A DNA stretch of 64,000 nucleotides, from positions 620,001-684,000 of the forward strand of contig NZ_LKAJ02000001.1 of the NCBI RefSeq assembly GCF_001431295.2. Reading direction: 5' to 3'. This stretch comes from Candidatus Berkiella aquae. GTDB lineage: Bacteria > Pseudomonadota > Gammaproteobacteria > Berkiellales > Berkiellaceae. Shown piece by piece: positions 17,625 through 26,587 of the stretch. Below the pieces are notes generated by a model. That model did no database searches. It was given only the letters and a program-made list of their open reading frames with translations, and was not told where the DNA came from. Within the stretch, counting starts at the first letter, position 1. Every line of letters begins with the position of its first letter. The position numbers and the translations under genes were made by a program.

Positions 17625-18734
17625 ATGAAAAAAGGTGTTACACCATCTCATAAAGATGTACTGAAGGTCTTTCGTGTAATAGCAAATCATTTTGATGAAA
17701 ATCCTGAATTATTGCAACAAGACGGCGTTTTTAGATTGTCGGGCAGATCAGGAGAGATCCCTAAAATACTTAAATATATTATTAAAAATGGTAAATTACC
17801 GAAAGAAGGTGTTCCCGTTAACGATTTAATTGGATGCTTAAAAAAAGCATTAGAAAGAAATGTGTTGCTTGATTTTAAAGATCCTCATATCTCTAATTTA
17901 AAAAGAGCATTGGATAATGTCGATACGATAGATCCAAAGAGCGTTCATAAGGCAGGGCTTGCTATCAGTGAATTAATTCTAGCATTGACCACGGCTAGAA
18001 ATAAGCAAGATCAGATCATTGCTGAGATACTTCATACCTATATTTATTTGGCACATAAAGCCTCAAAAGAGGTTAATAGTAATAGAATGACGCCAGAAAA
18101 TTTAGCGGTTGCCGCAATTGGTCCGTTATTTTACAACAATATTATGATTACGAATGATCCGATGGAATTGATGAGTTTGACGGGTAAAGCAACACCGGCC
18201 GCTGAAGATGTGATTAAATCAAATCATTTTACCCATCGATTTGGGACGAACGAGCTGCAAAAACAGATGGAAATAGAAAGGATTGTCATGCAGTTAGAAG
18301 AAAGTTTACAAAATCTGGTCGAGCAATATGAAAACGGACAAATTTCCCAGAACGTATATGATTCAATGATCAAAGGGATAAGTATTGATCTACAACGACG
18401 AAGAGATCAAATCAGTGGTTTAGAGAGCCCTCATTCTACAAGTACCACCTCAACGCATAGTTCAGGTTCATCCACTCCTTCGCCTGCTGCATCATCGTCG
18501 TACTCATCATCGTCGTACTCATCATCGTCTTCATTGTCGTCGTCTTCATCACCATCATCATCACCCTCTCAGTCAAGACGAGGAGTGCATTTTAGTGGAC
18601 TCAATGTTGACACATCGCCAAGAACTGATAGATCACACAAATATGATACAGAAAAAGCACCGTTATCTAGAACCATGTCACGTAATCTAGATGATAACAC
18701 GGATAAGAAAAAGCAAAAACGTAAGCATAACTAA
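17625..18734 (+). CDS. RhoGAP-domain protein, candidate effector
   Basis: A 369-residue protein whose N-terminal 200 residues look like a eukaryotic RhoGAP domain. The arginine-finger loop reads GVFRLSGRSGEIPKI with Arg37 as the likely finger. Residues 153–170, NRMTPENLAVAAIGPLFY, match the RhoGAP block NKMxxxNLAxxxxPxLL. A coiled-coil segment (about 215–265) is followed by a Ser-rich low-complexity stretch (about 275–320) and a basic tail DKKKQKRKHN. RhoGAP domains stimulate GTP hydrolysis by Rho-family GTPases, which bacteria lack, so the target would be in a host cell. No Sec signal is present; delivery would need a dedicated secretion system. Confidence 0.8.
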   Translation: MKKGVTPSHKDVLKVFRVIANHFDENPELLQQDGVFRLSGRSGEIPKILKYIIKNGKLPKEGVPVNDLIGCLKKALERNVLLDFKDPHISNLKRALDNVDTIDPKSVHKAGLAISELILALTTARNKQDQIIAEILHTYIYLAHKASKEVNSNRMTPENLAVAAIGPLFYNNIMITNDPMELMSLTGKATPAAEDVIKSNHFTHRFGTNELQKQMEIERIVMQLEESLQNLVEQYENGQISQNVYDSMIKGISIDLQRRRDQISGLESPHSTSTTSTHSSGSSTPSPAASSSYSSSSYSSSSSLSSSSSPSSSPSQSRRGVHFSGLNVDTSPRTDRSHKYDTEKAPLSRTMSRNLDDNTDKKKQKRKHN

Positions 18735-18757
18735 GCATAACTAAGGATAAATAGCTC

Positions 18758-19576
18758 ATGGCTTTTTTGCAGAATCTAAAAGCAGGTTGGAACCTCGGTT
18801 TATATAGTTGTCGATTTGCTTTTGAACATAAAGCCTTATTACTTCTTCCTTTTCTTTCGGTACTGTCCATGATTGGGGCCGTTGTTTTACTATTCTTAGC
18901 TGCTGAAAATGTAAAAACCGATATTGTATGGTTAATGATTATTGGTGGCTATTTCATTTGTATTTTTATCTCAATCTTTTTTAACGTTGTATTAGTAAAA
19001 ATGGTCAATGATTATTTAGAACAACGTAAAGCTTCATTGCTTGAGGCATTTAATGTGGCAACGAATCGGATCCCTGCCATTTTGGTATGGACATTGGTCA
19101 CAGGTTCGGTTGGAATTTTAATTAGATTAATTGAAGCACTCGAAGAAAAACTGCATATTCCTTCTATTTTATCGGCCATTTTAGATGTGGGCTGGGGAGC
19201 GGTGACTTATTTTATTATTCCTATCATTTGCTTTCAGGGAATAGCAAGTCCTAAAGGTTTATATGAGCAATCCAAATACTTAATTAACAAGGTTTGGGGC
19301 GATGGTGTGGTCAAAATAATCGGCGCCTCTTTGTTCGTGTTTCTCTTTTTGTTACCATTGGGGCTGATTGCAGCTAGTGTGAGTCATTTGCCGCCTTTTC
19401 CTTATCAAAATATCGTTTATTGGGTATTAGGAATTCTTGCTGCACTCATGATTGCTTTCACGAATGTCATGGCAGGAACGTTACAAACGATGTTTTATAA
19501 ATATGCCCAAAGCAATACCTTACCTGCTGATTTTGACAAATCATTGATTGAACATGTTGCGATGGTTAAACAATAA
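18758..19576 (+). CDS. DUF6159-like multi-pass membrane protein
   Basis: A 272-residue integral membrane protein with six hydrophobic helices. The N-terminus FLQNLKAGWNLGLYSCRFAF and the loop SLLEAFNVATNRIPAILVW match a family of bacterial membrane proteins listed as DUF6159. GGGLI-like motifs or catalytic residues are absent. AAGGATAAATAG precedes the ATG. It starts 23 bp after the RhoGAP gene and 19 bp before the grpB gene, all on the same strand, so the three could share a transcript. Confidence 0.7.
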   Translation: MAFLQNLKAGWNLGLYSCRFAFEHKALLLLPFLSVLSMIGAVVLLFLAAENVKTDIVWLMIIGGYFICIFISIFFNVVLVKMVNDYLEQRKASLLEAFNVATNRIPAILVWTLVTGSVGILIRLIEALEEKLHIPSILSAILDVGWGAVTYFIIPIICFQGIASPKGLYEQSKYLINKVWGDGVVKIIGASLFVFLFLLPLGLIAASVSHLPPFPYQNIVYWVLGILAALMIAFTNVMAGTLQTMFYKYAQSNTLPADFDKSLIEHVAMVKQ

Positions 19577-19595
19577 ATGAAAATAATGGATAAAA

Positions 19596-20375
19596 ATGTC
19601 TAATCAAACTAACATTGAAGTTGTTCCTTATGATCCTCATTGGCCAAAAATGTTTCAAATTGAATCACAAAAAATAAAAACTATTTTGGGTGAAAATTGC
19701 ATCACCATTCATCATGTGGGCAGCACTGCCATTACGGGTTTATGGGCAAAACCCATTATTGACATGATCCCTGTTGTTAAAGATATCTTTGCGGTTGAAC
19801 AGCAAAATCAAGCGATGCAATCCTTGGGATATACCGCAAAAGGTGAGCATGGCATGTTATTTCGCCGTTTTTTTCAACGTGTGGTACCTGTTCCTGCTTG
19901 CAATGTTCATGTGTATGAAGAAGGAAGTGGAGAAATCGATCGTTTAGTTCGTTTTCGTGAATATTTAAATAATAACGAACGCTATAAGCAACAATATGCC
20001 GATTTAAAAAGAGACTTAGCAACCAAAACGAATGATATTACAAAATATACGCTTGCTAAAGATGCTTTAATTAAAGAAATTGATTCTCAAACTGGTTTTA
20101 ATGGCTATCGAATGGTTCATGCTTTAACGCCAAGAGAATGGTCTACCTATCATCGTTTGCTTAATATGGATCTTAATCAGGAAAAAGAGTCGACACTCAA
20201 ACATATTGTGCTTTATCACGGGGTTGATGTAGTAGGTGCTGCTTTATTGAGGACTGACAAACAAACAACGTATGTTGATAAACTAGCAATCGATCACAGT
20301 TTGGATGAAACGCCTACCAAAAACTATTTTATACAGCAGCTTAAGCGGTGGTTATTGCACACAGCTGAAGACTAA
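19596..20375 (+). CDS. GrpB/UPF0157 nucleotidyltransferase-fold protein with GNAT-like C-terminus
   Basis: A 259-residue protein. Residues about 1–165 form a GrpB (UPF0157) domain of the nucleotidyltransferase superfamily. It shows VVPYDPHWPKMFQIESQKI, the motif HHVGSTAITGLWAKPIIDM and the conserved NVHVYEEGSGEIDRLVRFR. Residues 175–259 resemble a shortened GNAT acetyltransferase fold (HIVLYHGVDVVGAALLR, then TYVDKLAID). The biochemical role of GrpB proteins is not established. Its frame continues after the stop into the alpha/beta hydrolase remnant. Confidence 0.82.
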   Translation: MSNQTNIEVVPYDPHWPKMFQIESQKIKTILGENCITIHHVGSTAITGLWAKPIIDMIPVVKDIFAVEQQNQAMQSLGYTAKGEHGMLFRRFFQRVVPVPACNVHVYEEGSGEIDRLVRFREYLNNNERYKQQYADLKRDLATKTNDITKYTLAKDALIKEIDSQTGFNGYRMVHALTPREWSTYHRLLNMDLNQEKESTLKHIVLYHGVDVVGAALLRTDKQTTYVDKLAIDHSLDETPTKNYFIQQLKRWLLHTAED

Positions 20376-20390
20376 TCCCTAGGAACTTTT

Positions 20391-21422
20391 TTGGGTTTTG
20401 ACGAGTCATTTAATAATTGTGTTGTCATTAATTTTGACTACCCGGGTGTAGGAGATAGCACAGGAAAATCGACCAAAAGCAAGCATTTGGTCGATGCAGG
20501 CATGGCACAAGTACAACGATTACTTGATATGGGGGTTCCCGCAGAAAACATTTTACTCAAAGGACAATCGATTGGTGGTGGGGTTGCGACTTTAACTGCA
20601 GCCAAATTTCACCAGGAGGGACATAGAGTTCATTTGTATAATCAACGTTCATTTTCAAAGCTAAGCACGGCGGCAAAACAGATGCTAGGAGGAGGCAGGC
20701 TCGGCAGTATTGCCGCAAGTATTATCAAAGCAACGGGTTGGGAAATCGACTCGCTAAAAGCATGGAAGAAAATTCCCGATGCTTATAAAGATTTTTGCTT
20801 TGCAGTCAATGATACAGTCATTCCTGCAGATAAAGCGGGTTTGGCAGGAGCGCTTGGTAAATTTGATGACAAAGACAGAAGATTAGAGACAGCCATTTCC
20901 TATCCTAAAGGAAAACCCCCAACACCTATTAAAGTTGGCCACAATACGAATGTATATGGGAGTGAGTTATCTCCCACATCACAAACTGTAAAGAATGCGA
21001 ATGGAATGCTTGCTATAGAAATGTTTGATAATGTCGTTAAAAAAGCGTTGTTCACCAATCATGTTGAAATAAATTTGGATGATTCGCAAAAGATACAAGT
21101 AGAGCACCTTATTCATTCATTAAATCGTAAACCTTCCTCACCCACTTCAAAATTAAGTTTTAACACTAATCAAGTAATGCTTGAAAAAGTGTTTGGCAAA
21201 AATGGATCCCAGGTGATGAAATTATTGGAATCTATCAAACAGGAAGGAAAAATCACGGATAAGCAATTAAGTGTGTTAGAAAATTATTGCGAACGTGCAC
21301 AAAAGAAAGTGGCCAAAGATCCTTCCGTTGGTTCCTTCCTCGTCAATGCCAATGAGCTGATAAAAGCTATTAAAATTCAACAAGACCCGAGTTTGAGAAG
21401 ATCGCAGAGTGTGAGGCAATAA
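20391..21422 (+). pseudogene. 5'-truncated alpha/beta hydrolase
   Basis: The frame encodes the central and C-terminal part of a serine hydrolase. VINFDYPGVGDSTGKSTKSK is the family strand–loop and KGQSIGGGVATL contains the nucleophile Ser. The roughly 100 residues that normally precede the YxGVGxS motif are missing. The only starts are a TTG at 20391 after AGGAA, or later non-ATG codons. The frame is the same as that of the upstream GrpB gene, separated by its TAA at 20373–20375 and five sense codons. I read it as a decayed or truncated gene; translation from the TTG is possible. The C-terminal 170 residues are unassigned. Confidence 0.6.
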
Positions 21423-21521
21423 TGAATCCGTTCCTACTTCCCGCAGAAAGAACAATATCCATCTTTCTAACTATTTTTCTTTAGCCATTTTTACCGTTCA
21501 TCTCCTCATCTTCCTTCAAGC

Positions 21522-21551
21522 TTGACACCCATTGCCTACGTAGGCTATTGT
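21522..21551 (+). promoter_or_regulatory. his operon promoter with palindromic operator candidate
   Basis: TTGACA at 21522–21527 is a perfect -35 box. After an 18-bp spacer, TATTGT at 21546–21551 matches the -10 consensus at four of six positions. The spacer contains the perfect 12-bp palindrome GCCTACGTAGGC (21534–21545), ideally placed for a repressor that would block RNA polymerase. Confidence 0.6.
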
Positions 21552-21597
21552 CTTTACGTATTAACACATTATTACATTATTACAAAAGGAGCGACCA

Positions 21598-21755
21598 TGA
21601 AATCAAAACACGCCCAAGTGGCAAACAACGAAGAACCCGAGCATTTATATTACAAAGTAACCGAGCAAAAGGATCACCCATGCAATCTAATGTACGGCTT
21701 ACCCTTGCCATTCAGAAAAAGGGACGACTCAATAACGATTCACTCGAACTTCTAA
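21598..21755 (+). CDS. Small upstream ORF overlapping the hisG start
   Basis: An ATG at 21598 follows the strong ribosome site AAAAGGAG and opens a 52-codon frame (MKSKHAQVANNEEPEHLYYK onward). It runs 76 bases into hisG in another frame before stopping. It has only four His codons (residues 5, 16, 27 and 49), not a run, so it does not look like a classical his attenuator peptide. It may serve to couple or limit hisG translation, or be fortuitous. Confidence 0.35.
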
Positions 21756-22561
21756 AAAAGTGCGGCTTAAAGCTCTTATCTTCAAAATCTTCCCTTTTCT
21801 ACTCTGCTGAAAATTTTCCCATCGATATCTTACTGGTTAGAGATGATGATATCCCCACTCTCATCCGAGATGGTGTTTGTGACCTGGGTATAGTGGGAGA
21901 GAACGTTATTCAAGAACAAGTTTCTGATGAAAATGAATATGAAAGCCTAAAACTGTTGGGATTTGGCCGTTGCCGATTATCGATTGCACTTCCTAAAGAT
22001 ACGAGCTTCAATGATATTAACCAATTACAAAATGCGCGAATTGCAACCAGTTATCCTAATTTATTGCAACGCTTTTTATCGCTTAACAATATTAAAGCAT
22101 CGTTAGTTTCAATTTCAGGTTCAGTTGAAATTTCACCCAAATTAGGGATTGCCGATGCGATTTGCGATTTAGTCTCTACCGGTAAAACCTTGGAAGAAAA
22201 TAATTTGCAAGAAGTCGCGGTGATTTTACAGAGTCAAGCGGCATTAATAAAAGCCAAAGCCGCATTATCGACAGAGAAACAAGCGATCCTTGAGATATTT
22301 TTAAGACGTATCACCGGGGTTATGCAAGCACAAGAAAGTAAATACATTTTGTTCCATGCTCCCAAAAATGCCATTGCTCGCATCGAACAATTACTGCCAG
22401 GTAATGAAACGCCAACCATTATGCCATTAGCAGGCAATGATGAGAAAGTGGCTATTCACGTGGTATCCAGAGAAGCCGTTTTTTGGGGAACCTTAGAAAA
22501 ATTACGCGAGGCAGGCGCCACTGCCATTTTAGTGCTCCCTGTTGAAAAAATGATGTATTAG
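21680..22561 (+). CDS. hisG: ATP phosphoribosyltransferase (long form)
   Basis: First enzyme of histidine synthesis, joining ATP and PRPP. The 293-residue length and C-terminal regulatory domain (ATAILVLPVEKMMY end) fit the hexameric long form that is feedback-inhibited by histidine. Visible motifs are RLTLAIQKKGRLNNDSLELL at the N-terminus, VRDDDIPTLIRDGVCDLGIVG, and the PRPP-loop region DAICDLVSTGKTLEENN. The ATG at 21680 follows AAAGGATC; longer frames from 21548 are not conserved. It is the first gene of the operon. Confidence 0.95.
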   Translation: MQSNVRLTLAIQKKGRLNNDSLELLKKCGLKLLSSKSSLFYSAENFPIDILLVRDDDIPTLIRDGVCDLGIVGENVIQEQVSDENEYESLKLLGFGRCRLSIALPKDTSFNDINQLQNARIATSYPNLLQRFLSLNNIKASLVSISGSVEISPKLGIADAICDLVSTGKTLEENNLQEVAVILQSQAALIKAKAALSTEKQAILEIFLRRITGVMQAQESKYILFHAPKNAIARIEQLLPGNETPTIMPLAGNDEKVAIHVVSREAVFWGTLEKLREAGATAILVLPVEKMMY

Positions 22562-22572
22562 GAATTCAGGCA

Positions 22573-23877
22573 ATGAAAATACAATATTGGAACGCACTGA
22601 GTGCGGCACAAAAGAAACAATTCTTGCAAAGAAATACCATGGAGAATAATACCTTAAATGCACAGGTGTTAGAGATTATTGAAAGCGTTAAGCAAAAGGG
22701 AGATGAAGCCCTGTTTCAATATACGCAAAAGTTTGATAAAGCGAGCTTGATGCAGCTAGCGGTAACCGAGCAAGAATTATCTGAGGCTTATAATCAGGTT
22801 GATGAAGCATCATTAGCAGCGATTCGTTGTAGTATTGAAAGAATAACCGCTTATAACCGATCATTACTACCTGAAAACGGCTTTTTTGATAGCCAAGATG
22901 GGATTATTTGTGAACGTCAAATACGGCCAATTAATGCCGTGGGGCTTTACATTCCTGGTGGAACCGCGCCATTAGTCTCAACTGTGATGATGTTAAGTGT
23001 CCCAGCAAGCATTGCAGGCTGTGAACAACGCATATTATGCACACCGCCTCGACCCGATGGCAGTATTGAACCGAGTATTCTGGTCGCAGCTACAGAATGT
23101 GGCATACAAACCATTTATAAAATCGGTGGTGCACAAGCCATTGCTGCCATGAGCTATGGCACTCAAACCATTCCAGCGGTAGATAAAATATTTGGCCCCG
23201 GCAATCAATGGGTAACCAAAGCAAAACAACTTTGTGCACAGAATGCCGGTATTAGCATTGATATGCCAGCAGGCCCTTCTGAATTGCTTATTATTGCCGA
23301 TGATACCGCCAATCCTGATTTTGTCGCGGCCGATTTACTCTCGCAAGCAGAACATGATGTTTGTGCACAGGTTATATTGGTTACACCCGATGAATCGGTT
23401 GCCGAAAAGGTGAAAGAATGCCTTTATCAACAATTAAAAGCGTTATCACGTTATCAGATAGCTGCTAAGTCTATTGAGAATAGTAAAGCGATTATTGTGG
23501 GATCGGCTAATGAAGCGTTTGAGGTAAGTAATCTTTACGCGCCAGAACATTTAAGTATTCAGTTACCTCAGCCCGAACAATACGGTTCAAACGTTAAGAA
23601 TGCAGGAACGGTATTTATGGGAGAATGGGCAGCAGAAGCGTTGGGTGATTATAACACAGGTTCTAATCACGTATTACCAACAGCCGGTTTTACGCGTTCA
23701 TTAAGTGGCTTATCGGTATTAGATTTTATGAAGTGGGTAAGTTTTCAATATGTGTCTCAAGAAGGGCTGTTGGCAATAGGCAAGCATGCGGCACAACTTG
23801 CCCGATTAGAAGCATTAAGTGCTCACGAGAATGCAGTCAATATCCGCTTACAAAAGGTGAAACCATGCGTGAATTAA
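22573..23877 (+). CDS. hisD: Histidinol dehydrogenase
   Basis: A 434-residue enzyme catalysing the last two oxidations, L-histidinol to L-histidine, with NAD+ and Zn2+. Conserved blocks are VGLYIPGGTAPLVSTVMM, the KIFGPGNQWVTKAKQL loop, IDMPAGPSELLIIADD, the zinc ligand region SQAEHDVCAQVI, and the C-terminal GDYNTGSNHVLPT. It begins 11 bp after hisG, and its 3' end overlaps the hisC start by 13 bp. Confidence 0.96.
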   Translation: MKIQYWNALSAAQKKQFLQRNTMENNTLNAQVLEIIESVKQKGDEALFQYTQKFDKASLMQLAVTEQELSEAYNQVDEASLAAIRCSIERITAYNRSLLPENGFFDSQDGIICERQIRPINAVGLYIPGGTAPLVSTVMMLSVPASIAGCEQRILCTPPRPDGSIEPSILVAATECGIQTIYKIGGAQAIAAMSYGTQTIPAVDKIFGPGNQWVTKAKQLCAQNAGISIDMPAGPSELLIIADDTANPDFVAADLLSQAEHDVCAQVILVTPDESVAEKVKECLYQQLKALSRYQIAAKSIENSKAIIVGSANEAFEVSNLYAPEHLSIQLPQPEQYGSNVKNAGTVFMGEWAAEALGDYNTGSNHVLPTAGFTRSLSGLSVLDFMKWVSFQYVSQEGLLAIGKHAAQLARLEALSAHENAVNIRLQKVKPCVN

Positions 23878-24911
23878 TCCGCCCCGAATTAAGAGAATTA
23901 ACAGCTTACGATATCCCTGTGCGCGCACCAGGAATATGGTTGAACGCCAATGAGTCTCCTTGGGATATCAACGAAGTGATGTTTGTACAAAATGTCAATC
24001 GCTATCCTGAGCAGGTAACACAATTGTTGTTAGAACAATTATGTGCCATCTATCAAGTACAAGCCGATCAGTTGCTATTAACCCGAGGAAGTGACGAAGG
24101 CATTGACATTTTAGTGCGATTGTTTTGCCGTCCTTATCAAGATGAAGTGATTATTTGCCCACCGACATTTGGGATGTATCAACAAAGTGTCAAGTTACAA
24201 GGTGCAAAGTTAGTCACCGTGCCCTTACTAGTAGATAAAGGATTCCAATGGGATCTGCAAAAGATTAAACAAAGCATTTCGTCAAATACCAAAATGATAT
24301 TCATTTGTTCACCCAATAATCCCACAGGAAATGTCATCCCACCTGAAGAAATTTTAGCATTGCTAAATTTTGTGAATGAAAAAGTCTTGGTTGTGATTGA
24401 TGAGGCTTATATTGAATTTGCGCAAAATGAGAGTATGACAAGCTATATTAGCCAATATAGCAATCTGGTTATTTTACGTACCTTATCAAAAGCGTTTGGC
24501 TTAGCGGATTTACGCTGTGGCATGGTGATCAGTCAAGCGCCGTTGATTGACATGTTGCAAAACTTAATGCCGCCTTATCCCTTTTCAGCGATGACTTTAA
24601 AAATAATTAACATGGCAACGAGTCAACATAAGCTTCAGCAAGTCAACAAGAACATTGCCTTAATAAAGCAACAGCGAGAGTGGATGCTAAGTGAACTTGG
24701 CAAATTAAAGTGTGTTGACAAGATCTATTCCAGTGAAGCCAACTTCTTATTAGTGATGTTCAAAGATGCCACATCTGTTTTAGAAAGTTGTCAACAAAAT
24801 AATATCTATCTACGTGATTTTTCTGCGATACCTGGGTTAATGAATGGGATACGTATCAGTATTGGGTTAGAAAATCAAAATCAACAATTATTAGCAGTTT
24901 TAAAAAAATGA
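23865..24911 (+). CDS. hisC: Histidinol-phosphate aminotransferase
   Basis: A 348-residue PLP-dependent class II aminotransferase that makes L-histidinol phosphate. The N-terminal NANESPW motif, the CSPNNPTGN segment, VVIDEAYIEF, and the PLP-lysine region RTLSKAFGLADLRCG are all visible. The ATG at 23865, inside the hisD end and after AAAGGTG, gives the conserved N-terminus; a frame open from 23733 is only the overlap with hisD. Translational coupling to hisD is likely. Confidence 0.95.
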   Translation: MRELIRPELRELTAYDIPVRAPGIWLNANESPWDINEVMFVQNVNRYPEQVTQLLLEQLCAIYQVQADQLLLTRGSDEGIDILVRLFCRPYQDEVIICPPTFGMYQQSVKLQGAKLVTVPLLVDKGFQWDLQKIKQSISSNTKMIFICSPNNPTGNVIPPEEILALLNFVNEKVLVVIDEAYIEFAQNESMTSYISQYSNLVILRTLSKAFGLADLRCGMVISQAPLIDMLQNLMPPYPFSAMTLKIINMATSQHKLQQVNKNIALIKQQREWMLSELGKLKCVDKIYSSEANFLLVMFKDATSVLESCQQNNIYLRDFSAIPGLMNGIRISIGLENQNQQLLAVLKK

Positions 24912-24920
24912 GTAAACCAC

Positions 24921-25991
24921 ATGAATCAAGAAAAAATATTATTTATTGACAGAGATGGCACCTTGATTGTTGAACCACAAGATTATCAAGTCGATAGTTT
25001 AGACAAATTGACTTTGTTACCAGGCGTGATTAGTGCGTTGCTGTCATTCATTGATGCGGGTTATCGCTTAGTGATGGTCACGAATCAAGATGGTTTAGGA
25101 ACAACGGACTATCCTGAAAATGATTTTAACCAAGTGCAAAAAGTACTGTTAAACGTTTTTTCCTCACAAGGCATCACCTTCGATGCAATACGCGTTTGTC
25201 GCCACTTTGAGCAAGATAAATGCCGTTGTCGCAAACCAGAAATTGGCTTGGTACTGGATTATTTAAACTCTCAGAAAATTGACAGAGAAAATTCTTATGT
25301 CATCGGCGATAGACTAACCGATTTGGCATTGGCAGATAATATGGGCATCAAAGGATTGCAACTAGGGCAAGGTGATAATAAAACATGGCAAGCTATTGCC
25401 AACACGATTTTAAATAAACCCAGAAGAGCTAGCATTCAGCGTAAAACCAAAGAAACTGATGTTTGCGTTAAGGTTGATTTGGATAATAGTACCATGCTTG
25501 AAATTTCAACCGGCATTGCTTTTTTTGATCACATGTTAAGTCAATTGGCCAGCCACGGCGGTTTTGGTTTGCAAGCCGTAGTTAAAGGAGATTGGGAGGT
25601 GGATGATCACCACACGGTTGAAGATACTGCTTTAACGATTGGACAAGCTATTGCCCAAGCATTAGGTGATAAACGAGGTATTGGTCGCTATGGTTTTTTA
25701 TTGCCGATGGATGAATCCTTAGCGCAAGTAGCGATGGATCTTTGCGGTCGGGCAAGTTTTGTATTTCAAGGAACCTTTTCAAGAGAAAAAGTAGGGGAGC
25801 TATCCACAGAATGTGTACCACACTTTTTTAGTTCCTTTGCACAAGCTTTAGGTGCAGCATTGCACATCCAGATAACTGGTGAGAATACGCACCACATGAT
25901 TGAAGCCATTTTTAAAGGGGTTGGACGAAGTTTGCGTCAAGCTATTGCGCAAAATGGGCAAATATTACCAAGTACCAAGGGGGTTTTGTGA
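24921..25991 (+). CDS. hisB: Bifunctional histidinol-phosphatase / imidazoleglycerol-phosphate dehydratase
   Basis: A 356-residue fusion as in enterobacteria. Residues about 1–165 are a HAD-family phosphatase with FIDRDGTL (catalytic Asp pair) and the zinc-binding CRHFEQDKCRCRKP. Residues about 168–356 are the dehydratase with FFDHMLSQLASHGGF, the metal-binding DDHHTVEDTALTIG and CVPHFFSSFAQALG. The fused form is a hallmark of the gammaproteobacterial operon. Its TGA overlaps the GTG start of hisH by four bases. Confidence 0.96.
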   Translation: MNQEKILFIDRDGTLIVEPQDYQVDSLDKLTLLPGVISALLSFIDAGYRLVMVTNQDGLGTTDYPENDFNQVQKVLLNVFSSQGITFDAIRVCRHFEQDKCRCRKPEIGLVLDYLNSQKIDRENSYVIGDRLTDLALADNMGIKGLQLGQGDNKTWQAIANTILNKPRRASIQRKTKETDVCVKVDLDNSTMLEISTGIAFFDHMLSQLASHGGFGLQAVVKGDWEVDDHHTVEDTALTIGQAIAQALGDKRGIGRYGFLLPMDESLAQVAMDLCGRASFVFQGTFSREKVGELSTECVPHFFSSFAQALGAALHIQITGENTHHMIEAIFKGVGRSLRQAIAQNGQILPSTKGVL

Positions 25992-26578
25992 TAGTGATTG
26001 TTAACAATGTGGGGACGAACGTCGCTTCATTGCAATATGCGTGTGAAAGATTAGGTAAAGAAGTCATGCTCTCATCTGATCCAAAATTAATAAAATCGGC
26101 CGCCTATATCCTTTTACCCGGAGTGAGCACGGCGTCGCGTGCCATGATGCAGCTTAAGCAAGCAAGATTAGTCGATACTATTCGCTCACTGACCCAGCCG
26201 GTTCTTGGGATCTGCTCGGGCATGCAGATTTTATTTGACTGGAGTGAAGAAGGAAATGTATCAGGATTAGGATTATTTAATGAAAAAGTAAGAAAAATTG
26301 AAATGAGCAATGGATTTTATTTACCCCATATGGGTTGGAATAACATCCATATTCTTAATAAAAATTGTGCATTATTGAATGGTGTTGCAGATCAAAGCGA
26401 TGTTTATTATGTCCACAGTTTTGCAGCACCCGTTAATGCGGATACGGTAGCAAGCACAAAGCATAGTGAACTATTTTCAGCGGTCGTGGCAAAAGATAAT
26501 TTTTTTGGTACACAATTTCACCCTGAGCGTTCAGGTGCGGTGGGATCTAAAATATTAGCTAACTTTTTAGCGATGTAG
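25988..26578 (+). CDS. hisH: Imidazole glycerol phosphate synthase, glutaminase subunit
   Basis: A 196-residue class I glutamine amidotransferase that feeds ammonia to HisF. The nucleophile Cys76 lies in GICSGMQILF, where the usual Leu after Cys is Ser. The catalytic His/Glu are in QFHPERSG. The GTG start overlaps the hisB stop (GTGA), so the two genes are coupled. Confidence 0.95.
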   Translation: MIVIVNNVGTNVASLQYACERLGKEVMLSSDPKLIKSAAYILLPGVSTASRAMMQLKQARLVDTIRSLTQPVLGICSGMQILFDWSEEGNVSGLGLFNEKVRKIEMSNGFYLPHMGWNNIHILNKNCALLNGVADQSDVYYVHSFAAPVNADTVASTKHSELFSAVVAKDNFFGTQFHPERSGAVGSKILANFLAM

Positions 26579-26587
26579 GGTGATGAA

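Noticed and set aside
21598-21755. Classical histidine attenuator leader peptide
   Set aside because: There is no run of His codons, and no clear terminator/antiterminator pair precedes hisG. It is kept only as an unexplained upstream frame.
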